In this document: one piece after another, positions 1 through 7,918 of the stretch | Layout: the number at the start of each line of letters is the position of its first letter | Numbering within the stretch: position 1 is the first letter of the stretch | Origin: Poriferisodalis sp965116245 | GTDB lineage: Bacteria; Actinomycetota; Acidimicrobiia; Acidimicrobiales; Poriferisodalaceae | Length of the DNA stretch: 64,000 nt | Direction: 5' to 3' | Assembly: GCA_965116245.1 (NCBI GenBank) | Contig: OZ220497.1 | Coordinates: 744,001 to 808,000 of the forward strand | Notes under the pieces: generated by a model | What the model saw: the letters and a program-made list of their open reading frames with translations, nothing else | What the model was told of the DNA's origin: nothing | Database searches by the model: none | Position numbers and translations under genes: made by a program

Positions 1-1469
1 CCAGCCGCCACCAAGTCCTCAGACTTGCCGGTAGCGGCATTGAAGCCCGTGTGGCCATCGGCGGCTTCAATCTGCTGCACGATGACAGCGCCCTCGTAGC
101 CAGCATTTTGTGCAATCTGCCGACTGGGCCCATCTAGCGCACGATGGACGAGGCGAGCGCCGGTAGCAGCGTCACCGTCGAGGTCGAGCGCTGCCACGCC
201 AGCACGAGCCCGCAGCAGCGCTGTACCGCCGCCGGGCACGATGCCTTCTTCAATCGCTGCACGAGTCGCAGACACCGCATCTTCAATGCGATGCTTCTTT
301 TCCTTCAACTCGACTTCGGTGGCCGCGCCAACTTGGATCACGGCCACACCGCCAGCCAGCTTGGCCAGACGTTCTTGCAGCTTTTCGCGATCCCAGTCGG
401 AATCGGTCTCGTCAATCTCACGCTTGATCTGGACTACGCGCCCCTCTACATCGGCGCTGGAGCCGCCGCCGTCAACGATGGTGGTCTCGTCTTTGGTGAC
501 GATCACTTTGCGGGCGGTGCCCAGCAAGTCAACAGTGGTGTTTTCCAGCTTCAGGCCGACTTCTTCGGAGATGACCTCGCCGCCGGTCAGGATCGCCATA
601 TCGGCCAGCATGGCCTTGCGGCGCTCGCCGAAGCCCGGAGCTTTCACTGCTGCAGATGAGAACGTGCCGCGAATCTTGTTCACAACAAGCGTGGCCAACG
701 CCTCGCCCTCAACGTCCTCAGCGATGATCACCAGACCCTTGCCGGTCTGCATGACCTTCTCAAGCACCGGGACCATCTCGGCCACGGCACTGATCTTGCC
801 GTTCACGAACAGCAGGTAGGGATCGTCAAAGACGGCCTCTTGGCGGTCTGGGTCGGTGACGAAATACGGCGAGAGGAAGCCCTTGTCAAACTGCATGCCC
901 TCGGTGAACTCAAGGTCCACTCCGAACGTGTTGGATTCCTCCACCGAGATGACGCCATCTTTGCCGACCTTGTCGAATGCCTCAGCAAGCGTCTCGCCAA
1001 TAGTCGCATCGGCCGACGAGATACCGGCCACGCTGGCGATCTTGTCTTTGTCGTCGGAGACGTCGGTAGACATCTCGCCGATTGCGTCCACGGCCGCTGC
1101 TACGGCCTTCTCAATGCCGTGCTTGAGCTCCATCGGGTTGGCACCAGCGGCCACATTGCGCAGCCCTTCACGCACCATGGCTTGGGCGAGCACTGTCGCC
1201 GTGGTGGTGCCGTCACCGGCAACATCGTTGGTCTTGGTTGCCACTTCCTTGACGAGCTGAGCACCCATGTTCTCAAACGGGTCGTCCAGCTCAATCTCGC
1301 GGGCGATGCTGACGCCGTCGTTGGTGATGGTGGGGGCACCGAATGACTTCTCAAGCACAACGTTGCGACCGTTAGGTCCCAACGTCACCTTGACCGCATC
1401 GGCCAGCTTGTTTACACCAGCTTCAAGGCCGCGCCGGGCCTCCTCGCTGAACTTCAGGATCTTGGGCAT
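1..1469 (-). CDS. groEL: Chaperonin GroEL (60 kDa), 3'-truncated by window edge
   Basis: Large subunit of the GroEL/GroES folding chamber in the cytoplasm. About 489 residues are visible, starting MPKILKFSEEARRGLEAG; the C-terminal ~50 residues lie beyond the left edge. The nucleotide-binding DGTTTATVLAQAM segment and the GGGTALLRA region near the C-terminal equatorial domain are clear. It follows groES by 55 bp, and both are probably co-transcribed from the CIRCE-controlled promoter upstream of groES. Many actinobacteria have a second groEL; whether this genome does cannot be seen here. Confidence 0.97.
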   Translation of the reverse strand, partial: MPKILKFSEEARRGLEAGVNKLADAVKVTLGPNGRNVVLEKSFGAPTITNDGVSIAREIELDDPFENMGAQLVKEVATKTNDVAGDGTTTATVLAQAMVREGLRNVAAGANPMELKHGIEKAVAAAVDAIGEMSTDVSDDKDKIASVAGISSADATIGETLAEAFDKVGKDGVISVEESNTFGVDLEFTEGMQFDKGFLSPYFVTDPDRQEAVFDDPYLLFVNGKISAVAEMVPVLEKVMQTGKGLVIIAEDVEGEALATLVVNKIRGTFSSAAVKAPGFGERRKAMLADMAILTGGEVISEEVGLKLENTTVDLLGTARKVIVTKDETTIVDGGGSSADVEGRVVQIKREIDETDSDWDREKLQERLAKLAGGVAVIQVGAATEVELKEKKHRIEDAVSATRAAIEEGIVPGGGTALLRARAGVAALDLDGDAATGARLVHRALDGPSRQIAQNAGYEGAVIVQQIEAADGHTGFNAATGKSEDLVAA

Positions 1470-1524
1470 GTTTGAGTTCTCCCTGTCGTGTTGTTGTCGT
1501 CGCTTTGTCGCTGTAGCGGCCGTG

Positions 1525-1815
1525 CTAGGCGACGATGGCCAGGACGTCGCGGGCGCTCAGGATCAGCAGATCCTCGCCAGCCACGGTGATCTCAGTGCCG
1601 CCGTACTTGCTGTAGACGACGGTGTCGCCTACGCCGACATCCATCTGGATGATCTCGCCTGACTGATCGGAACGCTTGCCGGGACCAACAGCAAGTACTT
1701 CGCCCTGCTGAGGCTTTTCCTTGGCGGTGTCGGGGATGACCAAACCGCTAGCGGTGGTCTCCTCGGCGTCGCTCGGCCGTACGACGATTCGGTCTTCAAG
1801 TGGCTTCAAGTTCAT
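1525..1815 (-). CDS. groES: Co-chaperonin GroES (10 kDa)
   Basis: Lid of the GroEL chamber. The 96-residue protein starts MNLKPLEDRIVVRPSDAEE, the usual length for the family. An in-frame start 21 codons upstream also exists, but the chosen ATG is preceded by a strong AGGAGG about 11 nt away and matches the family N-terminus. The YSKYGGTEI segment and the C-terminal EDLLILSARDVLAIVA are typical. It is first in the groES-groEL operon, with a CIRCE element about 80 bp upstream. Confidence 0.97.
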   Translation of the reverse strand: MNLKPLEDRIVVRPSDAEETTASGLVIPDTAKEKPQQGEVLAVGPGKRSDQSGEIIQMDVGVGDTVVYSKYGGTEITVAGEDLLILSARDVLAIVA

Positions 1816-1896
1816 GGTCTGATATGCCTCCTGTGGCTCTATTGCCCTTGCTGGGCCCTTGCTGGCGGGCCATGTCATGTAACAACCCGGTAGCAG

Positions 1897-1923
1897 TTAG
1901 CACTCTCACCAGGCGAGTGCTAA
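1897..1923. promoter_or_regulatory. CIRCE operator (HrcA binding site)
   Basis: Perfect inverted repeat TTAGCACTC - 9 bp - GAGTGCTAA, identical to the CIRCE consensus in both arms. It lies between the putative groES promoter and the groES start. By family knowledge HrcA binds it and represses groESL until heat stress. No hrcA gene is in this window. Confidence 0.97.
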
Positions 1924-1951
1924 CGATACGAGGATGGCTGCGCGGCCACAA
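1923..1951 (-). promoter_or_regulatory. Putative sigma-A promoter of groES-groEL
   Basis: On the minus strand TTGTGG (1946-1951) and TATCGT (1923-1928) are separated by exactly 17 bp. The -10 box overlaps the first base of CIRCE, which would place transcription start inside the operator, as expected for HrcA repression. The hexamers match consensus only 4/6 each, so this is a prediction. Confidence 0.5.
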
Positions 1952-2008
1952 CCTCACCCACAACCTCTCTCGAACTGACAGCGGACTGCCTCACCAGAAC
2001 GGGCGACA

Positions 2009-2092
2009 AGGCCAAACGGCTGGGCCTAGCAACAAGGCCCAGCGGGCTAGGCCAGACGACCAAGCAAGGCAGCCAAGGCCAGACTGCTAGGT
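2009..2092. repeat. Degenerate tandem repeats downstream of tsaD, including its stop codon
   Basis: Read on the minus strand from the tsaD stop, the segment TAG + TCTGGCC-like/CCTTG-rich text recurs three to four times with TAG repeated (for example ..CTGGCCTAGCCC.., ..TTGCTAGGCCC..). Units are degenerate, about 17-26 bp. It belongs to the gene-end repeat class seen throughout the window. Confidence 0.5.
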
Positions 2093-3097
2093 CAAGAAGT
2101 CGATGCTCAAACTGGGATCGGCACCGCCGTCAAGCGCCGAAGGGCCGTCGCTGTTGAGTCGGTACCAAGCTGTGGCGGCGATCATGGCGGCGTTATCGGT
2201 ACACATCGCCCGGCTGGGCAGGTAGGCGTAGATGCCGTCTTCCACGCAGATGTCAAGCGTCCGTTCCCGCAGTGCGCTGTTGGCGGCCACGCCGCCAGCC
2301 AAGCAAATGCCCGCTGCCCCTACTTCGCGCGCCGCTAGGCGGGTCTTGTGGGTGAGAACATCTGTAACGCAGGCCTGAAACGATGCCGCTACATCGGCGG
2401 TTTTCACTTGGGGGTGAGCGCGGACCCAGTTGATGACCGCTGTTTTGATGCCCGAGAAAGAGAAGTCGTAGTCGTTGTTGTTCAGCATCGCCCGCGTGAG
2501 CGGCACCGACGTCGGGTCGCCTTCGGATGCCAGACGGTCAATTGCGGGACCACCCGGGTAGCCGAGTCCGAGATAGCGGGCCACCTTGTCGAAGGCTTCT
2601 CCGGCGGCGTCGTCGCGTGTTGCGCCCAGTAGGCGATAACGGCCGTGCCCCTCAAACGAAATGAGCATGGTGTGCCCGCCCGACACCAACAGCGTCACAA
2701 GCGGGAACTGCACCTGCGCGTCGTGTTCATCGAGCAGAGCCGCATATAGGTGGGCTTCGTGGTGGTTGACGCCGATGTAGGGGACGTCCCATACCAGCGC
2801 CAGTGCCTTAGCTGCCGCTACTCCAACCAGCAAGCTGCCCACCAAGCCGGGACCACACGTAGCTGCCACGACGTCAATGTCGTCATCGGCAGCGCCAGCC
2901 TCTACCAGCGCCTCAGCCAACACCGGGGTAATCAGCGCTTCATGGGCGCGTCCTGCTATTTCGGGAACCACTCCGCCATAGCGGGCATGCAACTCCACTT
3001 GACTGCTGACGATGTTGGAGCGGACTGTTTGACCGTCGTCCACGACGGCTGCGGCCGTCTCATCGCAGGACGTCTCGATACCCAGAATTGTTGTCAT
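2087..3097 (-). CDS. tsaD: tRNA N6-threonylcarbamoyladenosine transferase TsaD
   Basis: Catalytic subunit that transfers threonylcarbamoyl from TC-AMP to A37 of ANN-decoding tRNAs. The 336-residue protein has the ASKHA-fold start MTTILGIETSCDETAAAVV, the metal-binding NHHEAH motif near residue 110, LVSGGHTML, and a late GGVAANSALR segment. Its ATG overlaps the rimI stop (ATGA), so it is translationally coupled in tsaE-tsaB-rimI-tsaD. All three bacterial t6A partners, TsaB, TsaD and TsaE, are in this cluster; TsaC is not seen here. Confidence 0.97.
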   Translation of the reverse strand: MTTILGIETSCDETAAAVVDDGQTVRSNIVSSQVELHARYGGVVPEIAGRAHEALITPVLAEALVEAGAADDDIDVVAATCGPGLVGSLLVGVAAAKALALVWDVPYIGVNHHEAHLYAALLDEHDAQVQFPLVTLLVSGGHTMLISFEGHGRYRLLGATRDDAAGEAFDKVARYLGLGYPGGPAIDRLASEGDPTSVPLTRAMLNNNDYDFSFSGIKTAVINWVRAHPQVKTADVAASFQACVTDVLTHKTRLAAREVGAAGICLAGGVAANSALRERTLDICVEDGIYAYLPSRAMCTDNAAMIAATAWYRLNSDGPSALDGGADPSLSIDFLT

Positions 3098-3738
3098 TGC
3101 ACTTGCGGCGATGCGGGGTGTCGCGTGCCGGAGTTGATGTGGTTGCTGCGTATCTCGTTGGCGGCCAGGCCAAGGGTCGCGGCTATGTGCTCTAGGCGAG
3201 CGGCGTGGTTGGCTTCGTCAATGTCATGGCACCACATCACCAGAGCGTCCTCGCGGCCTGCGAGCCCATCGCGGTAGTAGTCCTTGCGCGTCCCCACCGG
3301 CGCGTAGCCAAACCAACGGTAGAGACGCTGCGCCGCCGTGTTGGAAGATCGGACTTCCAACGTCAACGCCCCCAGCCCATCAATGCGGCGGGCCTCGGCG
3401 TGTAGCGCCAGCATCAGACGCGCTCCGACCTGCCGACCCTGGAACTTGGGGTGGACAGCCACCGATGTGATGTGTCCCTCGCCAGCCACAATCATGAACC
3501 CGCCATACCCGACTACGCGCGGTTTCTCACCGTTCGGTCGGCTTTGGCAGGCCACACGGTACACCCGCTCACCGCCGCGGCTCAGCTCGGCCTGATGCAA
3601 CGACATGGACCATGGCCGCGGGTACACCAGCTTGTCGATCTGGCGGACTTCTCGCAGATGCGCCAGGGTCATCGGGTACACGAGCAGCTCATTGGCCACA
3701 ACGAGGCGTGCAACTTCGGGCACCGCCGAGCACCTCAC
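3094..3738 (-). CDS. rimI: Ribosomal-protein-alanine N-acetyltransferase-like GNAT protein (RimI)
   Basis: GNAT-fold acetyltransferase of 214 residues. Acetyl-CoA-binding motif A is visible as HPKFQGRQVGARLM, followed by the typical LEVRSSNTAAQRLYRWFGY segment. RimI proteins acetylate the N-terminus of S18; the position between tsaB and tsaD is the conserved one. It starts with GTG overlapping the tsaB stop (GTGA). A C-terminal extension of about 45 residues after WCHDIDEANHAARLEHIAA is longer than in E. coli RimI and has no clear function. Confidence 0.92.
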   Translation of the reverse strand: MRCSAVPEVARLVVANELLVYPMTLAHLREVRQIDKLVYPRPWSMSLHQAELSRGGERVYRVACQSRPNGEKPRVVGYGGFMIVAGEGHITSVAVHPKFQGRQVGARLMLALHAEARRIDGLGALTLEVRSSNTAAQRLYRWFGYAPVGTRKDYYRDGLAGREDALVMWCHDIDEANHAARLEHIAATLGLAANEIRSNHINSGTRHPASPQVQ

Positions 3739-4433
3739 GACCGCTCCCGCTGTTGCCAGTTGATGCGAGCATCCGGTGCGCGCAAATAAATCGGCGCTAT
3801 CTCGGATGGGCTGACGAACTCCTCGCGTATCGCACGGGCGTGAGCCAGCTCCACCAATGCGCCAGCGTTGGGATGTCGCAATCCCTCCCGACCTATCTCG
3901 GCACCTCCCACTGCGCCTAACTCCTCGGCGTAGCGCATTGCGCCATCGCCAACGATCAGCGTTTCTTGGCCAAGCGCCATCAATTGTGCTGCGATGTCTG
4001 CCGGTTGCCCGACCGCTGCCGGGCTCAGGAGTTGGATGCCTCCCGGAGCCCGACGGTAGGTGGCATAGAACATCTCGCCTCGACGTGCATCCACCGTGGA
4101 AACGATGAGGCGATCACTGAAGCGGGCCGGGAACGCAGTTAGGTCCAGACTGGAAACGCCGATCATTGGGACCCGGCAGGCGTAGGCAATGGACTTGGCC
4201 GTGGCCAAACCCACCCGCAAACCCGTAAACAGGCCCGGACCTACGTCAACTGCCACCAGGCTGATCTGCGACAGCTTCAGTTGCGCTTGCTCGCACAGGA
4301 AACCAATGGCGGGTACGAGCGTCTCGGCGTGTCGCCGATCGCGGGTTGAATGAAACGAAGCGATGATGCCCTCATGTCCGCCTATGGCTACGCCGACCTG
4401 CGGTGTCGCGGTCTCGATGCCGAGTACTAACAC
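3735..4433 (-). CDS. tsaB: tRNA threonylcarbamoyladenosine biosynthesis protein TsaB
   Basis: Non-catalytic ASKHA-fold paralogue of TsaD that scaffolds the TsaB-TsaD-TsaE complex. The 232-residue protein begins MLVLGIETATPQVGVAIGG (GTG start) and contains GPGLFTGLRVGLATAKS, the TsaB signature. It lies 84 bp after tsaE and overlaps rimI by 4 bp. Confidence 0.95.
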   Translation of the reverse strand: MLVLGIETATPQVGVAIGGHEGIIASFHSTRDRRHAETLVPAIGFLCEQAQLKLSQISLVAVDVGPGLFTGLRVGLATAKSIAYACRVPMIGVSSLDLTAFPARFSDRLIVSTVDARRGEMFYATYRRAPGGIQLLSPAAVGQPADIAAQLMALGQETLIVGDGAMRYAEELGAVGGAEIGREGLRHPNAGALVELAHARAIREEFVSPSEIAPIYLRAPDARINWQQRERS

Positions 4434-4449
4434 GGTGCTGGGACTAACT

Positions 4450-4494
4450 CTGGTACTGACAATGCTGGTATTGACAACTCTGGTACTGGCAAAG
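4450..4494. repeat. 15-bp tandem repeat (x3) between tsaE and tsaB
   Basis: Three consecutive units CTGGTACTGACAATG, CTGGTATTGACAACT and CTGGTACTGGCAAAG, preceded by a shorter related piece CTGGGACTAACT. The array fills most of the 84 bp spacer and lies 23 bp beyond the tsaE stop. Confidence 0.9.
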
Positions 4495-4517
4495 TGCTGC
4501 CTCCGCTCGTTCGTGCA

Positions 4518-5021
4518 TTAGAGCTGCGACGTTGGGGGATTGTCGGCGAAGTGCCATGCGCCAGCAAGGGCGCTGGCTCGCGCTCGCCAACTCGGGCCTA
4601 CCAGCTCAGCCTCGAAAGTGCGGATGTCGGGCGACTCGTCGGGTCCAGCGAGTTCGATACGCAGCCGCAAGAAATCGTGTGGCAGCTCACTGATCACGAC
4701 CTCGCCCCACTCGATGCAAACGACAGCATCGTCTTCGAGCAGCTCGGGCAGGTCCAGATCCAGCACCTCGCCTAGGTTCTCCAAGCGATACGTGTCCAGG
4801 TGGTGCAATCGCATACGGCCTTCGTAACGCTGAGCCAGCGCGAAAGTGGGGCTGGTTACTGGCTCAGCCACACCCAGCGCTGCCGCCAGTCCCTGGGTGA
4901 AGACAGTCTTTCCTGCACCCAGGTCACCCGACAGCAGCAACACGTCTCCGGGGCGCAACAGCGGGGCGAGTGCTGCCGCGACGGCTCGCGTCCCTTCGGC
5001 GCTGGTGGTGCGAAACCGCAT
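4518..5021 (-). CDS. tsaE: tRNA threonylcarbamoyladenosine biosynthesis ATPase TsaE
   Basis: P-loop ATPase that resets the TsaB-TsaD complex during t6A synthesis. Walker A GDLGAGKT is at residues 32-39, followed by TSPTFAL and HHLDTYRLENL, both characteristic. The length of 167 residues is normal. It begins with ATG about 120 bp after alr ends, and tsaB, rimI and tsaD follow on the same strand. Confidence 0.96.
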   Translation of the reverse strand: MRFRTTSAEGTRAVAAALAPLLRPGDVLLLSGDLGAGKTVFTQGLAAALGVAEPVTSPTFALAQRYEGRMRLHHLDTYRLENLGEVLDLDLPELLEDDAVVCIEWGEVVISELPHDFLRLRIELAGPDESPDIRTFEAELVGPSWRARASALAGAWHFADNPPTSQL

Positions 5022-5094
5022 GACCTATCTTGCCTAATTCGCAGGCTCGGCTAGCGCCCATATTTCTCCCATATTGCTGATGAGTCGCTCCCAT

Positions 5095-5145
5095 TGACGA
5101 GTTGCTCGTCTAGCGGGTTGCTCCACTAGCGGGGTACTTCTTCTA
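5095..5145. repeat. 16-17 bp stop-containing repeats at the alr 3' end
   Basis: On the minus strand the alr stop TAG starts a unit that recurs: TAG(AAGAAGTACCCCGC), TAG(TGGAGCAACCCGC), TAG(ACGAGCAACTCG). TAG codons fall at 5143-5145, 5126-5128 and 5110-5112, spaced 17 and 16 bp. Confidence 0.8.
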
Positions 5146-6369
5146 GCTTGCCGCGTCGCTGCGAAGGTAGCGGCGTGGGACGCGCTGCGAGATTCCGGTT
5201 AGTACCTCATAGGGGCTGCGACGCGACCAACAAGCCAAATCAGCGACAGTGATGCGCTGGTCGCATTGTTGGCCGACGAGCGTCACGTGGTCACCGTTGT
5301 ATGCACTGGCGTCGCCGATATTCACCATCGTCTGATCCATGCAGACGTGACCCACGACCGGATAGGGAGCACCATCAATGAGCACGCCCGCGGCTTGAGA
5401 CCCTGGCCGTTCCTGCACTGTGTCGCTATGGGGGGGGCCGCTGGGGGTGGGCCAGCTATCGGTGGGGGCGCTAGGGCTGAGGGCGCTATTGATGGGTTCG
5501 GTGCCCAGAGAGCGGGGGTAACCATCCGCGTAACCCACAGGCAGGGTGATTACGCGGGTCTGGCGATCTGCGGTCCAGGCGCTGCCGTAACCCACGGACG
5601 CTCCAGGCTGCACAACCTTGAAATACACGACTTCGCTGTGCCAGCTCAGCACCGGTTCGGTCGGCAAAGCCGCTGCGATCTCGGGCGTTGGTGCAACGCC
5701 GTACAGCAAGATGCCCGGGCGAACGCGGTCCAGATGGGCTTCGGGCAGGCGAGCGATGGCAGCCGACGCCGCCATGTGCCGTACGGGTGTGGGCAGCGAG
5801 TGTCGTTCGTAGAAGCTCAGTGCCTCGGTGAATCGGTCTAGCTGAGTGCGTGCGTCGGCCAGATCGGCGCTGTCAGCGTTGGCGAAGTGGCTGAATACGC
5901 CCTCGACGCGCACCGAACGGCAATTCAGCGATGCCGAGAACAGACTGTCGGCATTGTAGTGGTGGACGCCGATGCGTTCCATCCCAGTGTCAATCTTGAG
6001 ATGCGCACGCGCTTTGGTGCGGGCCATAGCGGCTGCTTGGTTTATCTGGTGCAGCTTGTCAATGGACGGCGCCGTGAGGATCAGATCGTGGGTTAGGAAC
6101 AGCGGGATCTGACGTTCGACAGCACCACCCAGTACATGGATGTCAATCGTCACGTCTGCTGCGCGCAATGCCAACGCCTCCTCCACATAAGCGACCGCAA
6201 CGCAGGAAACACCAGCCTGCTGCAAGGCGCGCCCTATGGGAGCAATGCCGTGACCGTAGGCGTTGGCTTTGACGACGGGCACCACCTCCGCATTGCCGCA
6301 GTGTTGTTGAATCGCCGCCAGATTCCCCTCAAGCGCGGCAAGGTCAATATCACACCAAGTAGGACGCAT
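5143..6369 (-). CDS. alr: Alanine racemase, PLP-dependent
   Basis: Converts L- to D-alanine for peptidoglycan. Fold-type III PLP enzyme of 408 residues. The Schiff-base lysine is K34 in VVKANAYGHG, and the second catalytic residue is probably the Tyr in ASVGYGSAWTA. GHVCMDQTMVNIG near the C-terminus is typical. It is about 35 residues longer than usual because of a Pro/Ser-rich insert (roughly residues 291-330, SPSAPTDSWPTPSGPP region) between LGTEPIN and GVLIDG. alr beside tsaE is the usual actinobacterial order. Confidence 0.95.
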   Translation of the reverse strand: MRPTWCDIDLAALEGNLAAIQQHCGNAEVVPVVKANAYGHGIAPIGRALQQAGVSCVAVAYVEEALALRAADVTIDIHVLGGAVERQIPLFLTHDLILTAPSIDKLHQINQAAAMARTKARAHLKIDTGMERIGVHHYNADSLFSASLNCRSVRVEGVFSHFANADSADLADARTQLDRFTEALSFYERHSLPTPVRHMAASAAIARLPEAHLDRVRPGILLYGVAPTPEIAAALPTEPVLSWHSEVVYFKVVQPGASVGYGSAWTADRQTRVITLPVGYADGYPRSLGTEPINSALSPSAPTDSWPTPSGPPHSDTVQERPGSQAAGVLIDGAPYPVVGHVCMDQTMVNIGDASAYNGDHVTLVGQQCDQRITVADLACWSRRSPYEVLTGISQRVPRRYLRSDAAS

Positions 6370-6383
6370 CTGAAGTTACTCGG

Positions 6384-7850
6384 TCACTCTTCTAGCCCCC
6401 ACATTGCCCGTAGTTCGCTCATTGTGAGTCGGTTGCCTTTCCTGCCGTTGCAGGCTGCGCATAACAGTTGCAAGTTGTCATCAATATCCGGCCCACCTTT
6501 GCTGCGCGGCATTACGTGATCTAGCTGGAAATCGTCGTAGTATTTCTCGCGCCCGCACCCGTTGCAAGGCCGCCTATCACTAGTGCCGAGCGCTTGCCAG
6601 AGAATCTCCCGGATATTGCGTGACCGCTGAGGCGCATTGCCGTCAGTACGCTTGGGTGGTGTAGACGGCAGCGATACAGTCTGCGTAGACAGATCAAGGA
6701 ACGCTGAACCGTCGGCGTGTTGTTGCAGCCTTTTGAGGGTGATGCCGGTCGCTACCTCGTCAATATCAACACCGCCCCATTCGCGGCCCAGCCGTTCGGC
6801 TGCAACCATCGTGGTCGCGCAGCCTGCGAAAGGGTCAAACACAAGGTCGCCGGTAACAGTGGCCGCAGCAATCAGGTGCTCGTAGAGTTCTAGGGGTTTC
6901 TGAGTCGGCCAGTCTGTCTTCTCTTTGCCGGAAACGGGGGATATGTGCGTGATTATGTCGCTCGCGGGATTGCCCTGCTTGATTGACAGATAGCTCTTGT
7001 AACGTGGGTTGCCGCGTTTACTCCAGTGCAGTAGGTCTGCCTCATCGAGTGCAAAGCACTTGTCTAGCACGCCAAGTTGCTCATAATTGTCGGGGAGTTT
7101 TTCTTGAGTTTCGAGTGGAAACTTGTCACGTCGAGGCGGTGCCCACGCCCTCCCTTTTGATGGCAGAGCACCTTTGAATCGACCGTATGCGTCCGGTCCG
7201 CCTGCCTTGCCGCCAGTCAATGGCTGAAGCTGGTAGGCGCCTAGACCGTCGTTGTCGTCGTATCGGTAGTTCTTTTTGATGTATTCAGGATCGTGCTCGC
7301 GATATTGCTGGTTCCACGTCCATCTTGACGACTTGGCGTAGAAGAGTATCCGGTCGCTATCGCGGGCGTATCGCTTGGCTCCCAGCGACTTGGTGCTTGT
7401 ACGCTTCCAAACTATCTCATTCAGACAGCGCGCCCCAAATATCGCATCAAGCAACTGTTTCAGGTAATGGCTCGCGTGCGGGTCGCAATGCAAGTAGAGA
7501 GCGCCAGTCGGCTTAAGCACCCGGTGCATTTCAATAAGTCGCGGGGCCATGAACGAGAGATACGCTTGCATTGAGTCACCAGCAGTAAGCCCAGCCCCGA
7601 CGACGGTATGAAACAGATCAGGATTGGCAACCTCTTGCAGTTCGGCCCATTCCATCTTTACGCTGTCCAGTGTCCAGGTGTCATCAAACTGCGCGCCTGC
7701 TGAGGCCGATCCGAACGGGGCGTTGTAGAGCCTCTTGCTGTTGAACGGCGGGTCCGTGGCGACTAGATCAACGCACTCGCTGTTGATCCCTCGCAACACG
7801 GGCAAGTTGTCATCTATCCACAGAGTCCGATTTGCGAAGTTCGCTGCCAT
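6384..7850 (-). CDS. DNA methyltransferase fused to C-terminal HNH nuclease domain
   Basis: About 488 residues. The N-terminal part is an AdoMet-dependent amino-methyltransferase: catalytic motif IV DPPF near residue 33 precedes motif I DPFAGCATT near residue 345, the beta-class order. TQKPLELYEHLI is typical of the family. The last 60 residues form an HNH module: CNGCGREK, LDHVMPRSKGG, then CAACNGRKG, so two CxxC zinc pairs flank the DH pair. One chain therefore carries a DNA modification domain and a potential cutting domain. The chosen ATG is preceded by TTGGGGC; a GTG nine codons upstream is possible. It sits alone between alr and nnr with no specificity or separate restriction gene. Whether it restricts, nicks or only methylates is not known. 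Confidence 0.88.
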   Translation of the reverse strand: MAANFANRTLWIDDNLPVLRGINSECVDLVATDPPFNSKRLYNAPFGSASAGAQFDDTWTLDSVKMEWAELQEVANPDLFHTVVGAGLTAGDSMQAYLSFMAPRLIEMHRVLKPTGALYLHCDPHASHYLKQLLDAIFGARCLNEIVWKRTSTKSLGAKRYARDSDRILFYAKSSRWTWNQQYREHDPEYIKKNYRYDDNDGLGAYQLQPLTGGKAGGPDAYGRFKGALPSKGRAWAPPRRDKFPLETQEKLPDNYEQLGVLDKCFALDEADLLHWSKRGNPRYKSYLSIKQGNPASDIITHISPVSGKEKTDWPTQKPLELYEHLIAAATVTGDLVFDPFAGCATTMVAAERLGREWGGVDIDEVATGITLKRLQQHADGSAFLDLSTQTVSLPSTPPKRTDGNAPQRSRNIREILWQALGTSDRRPCNGCGREKYYDDFQLDHVMPRSKGGPDIDDNLQLLCAACNGRKGNRLTMSELRAMWGLEE

Positions 7851-7918
7851 GCCCCAAGTATCCCCCACCGGTGTCACACGAACCCGCGTCGCCGCCTAGT
7901 CAACGCTATATGTCCCCT

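Noticed and set aside
144..1346. Several plus-strand open frames opposite groEL
   Set aside because: Typical high-GC antisense shadows; groEL motifs are on the minus strand.
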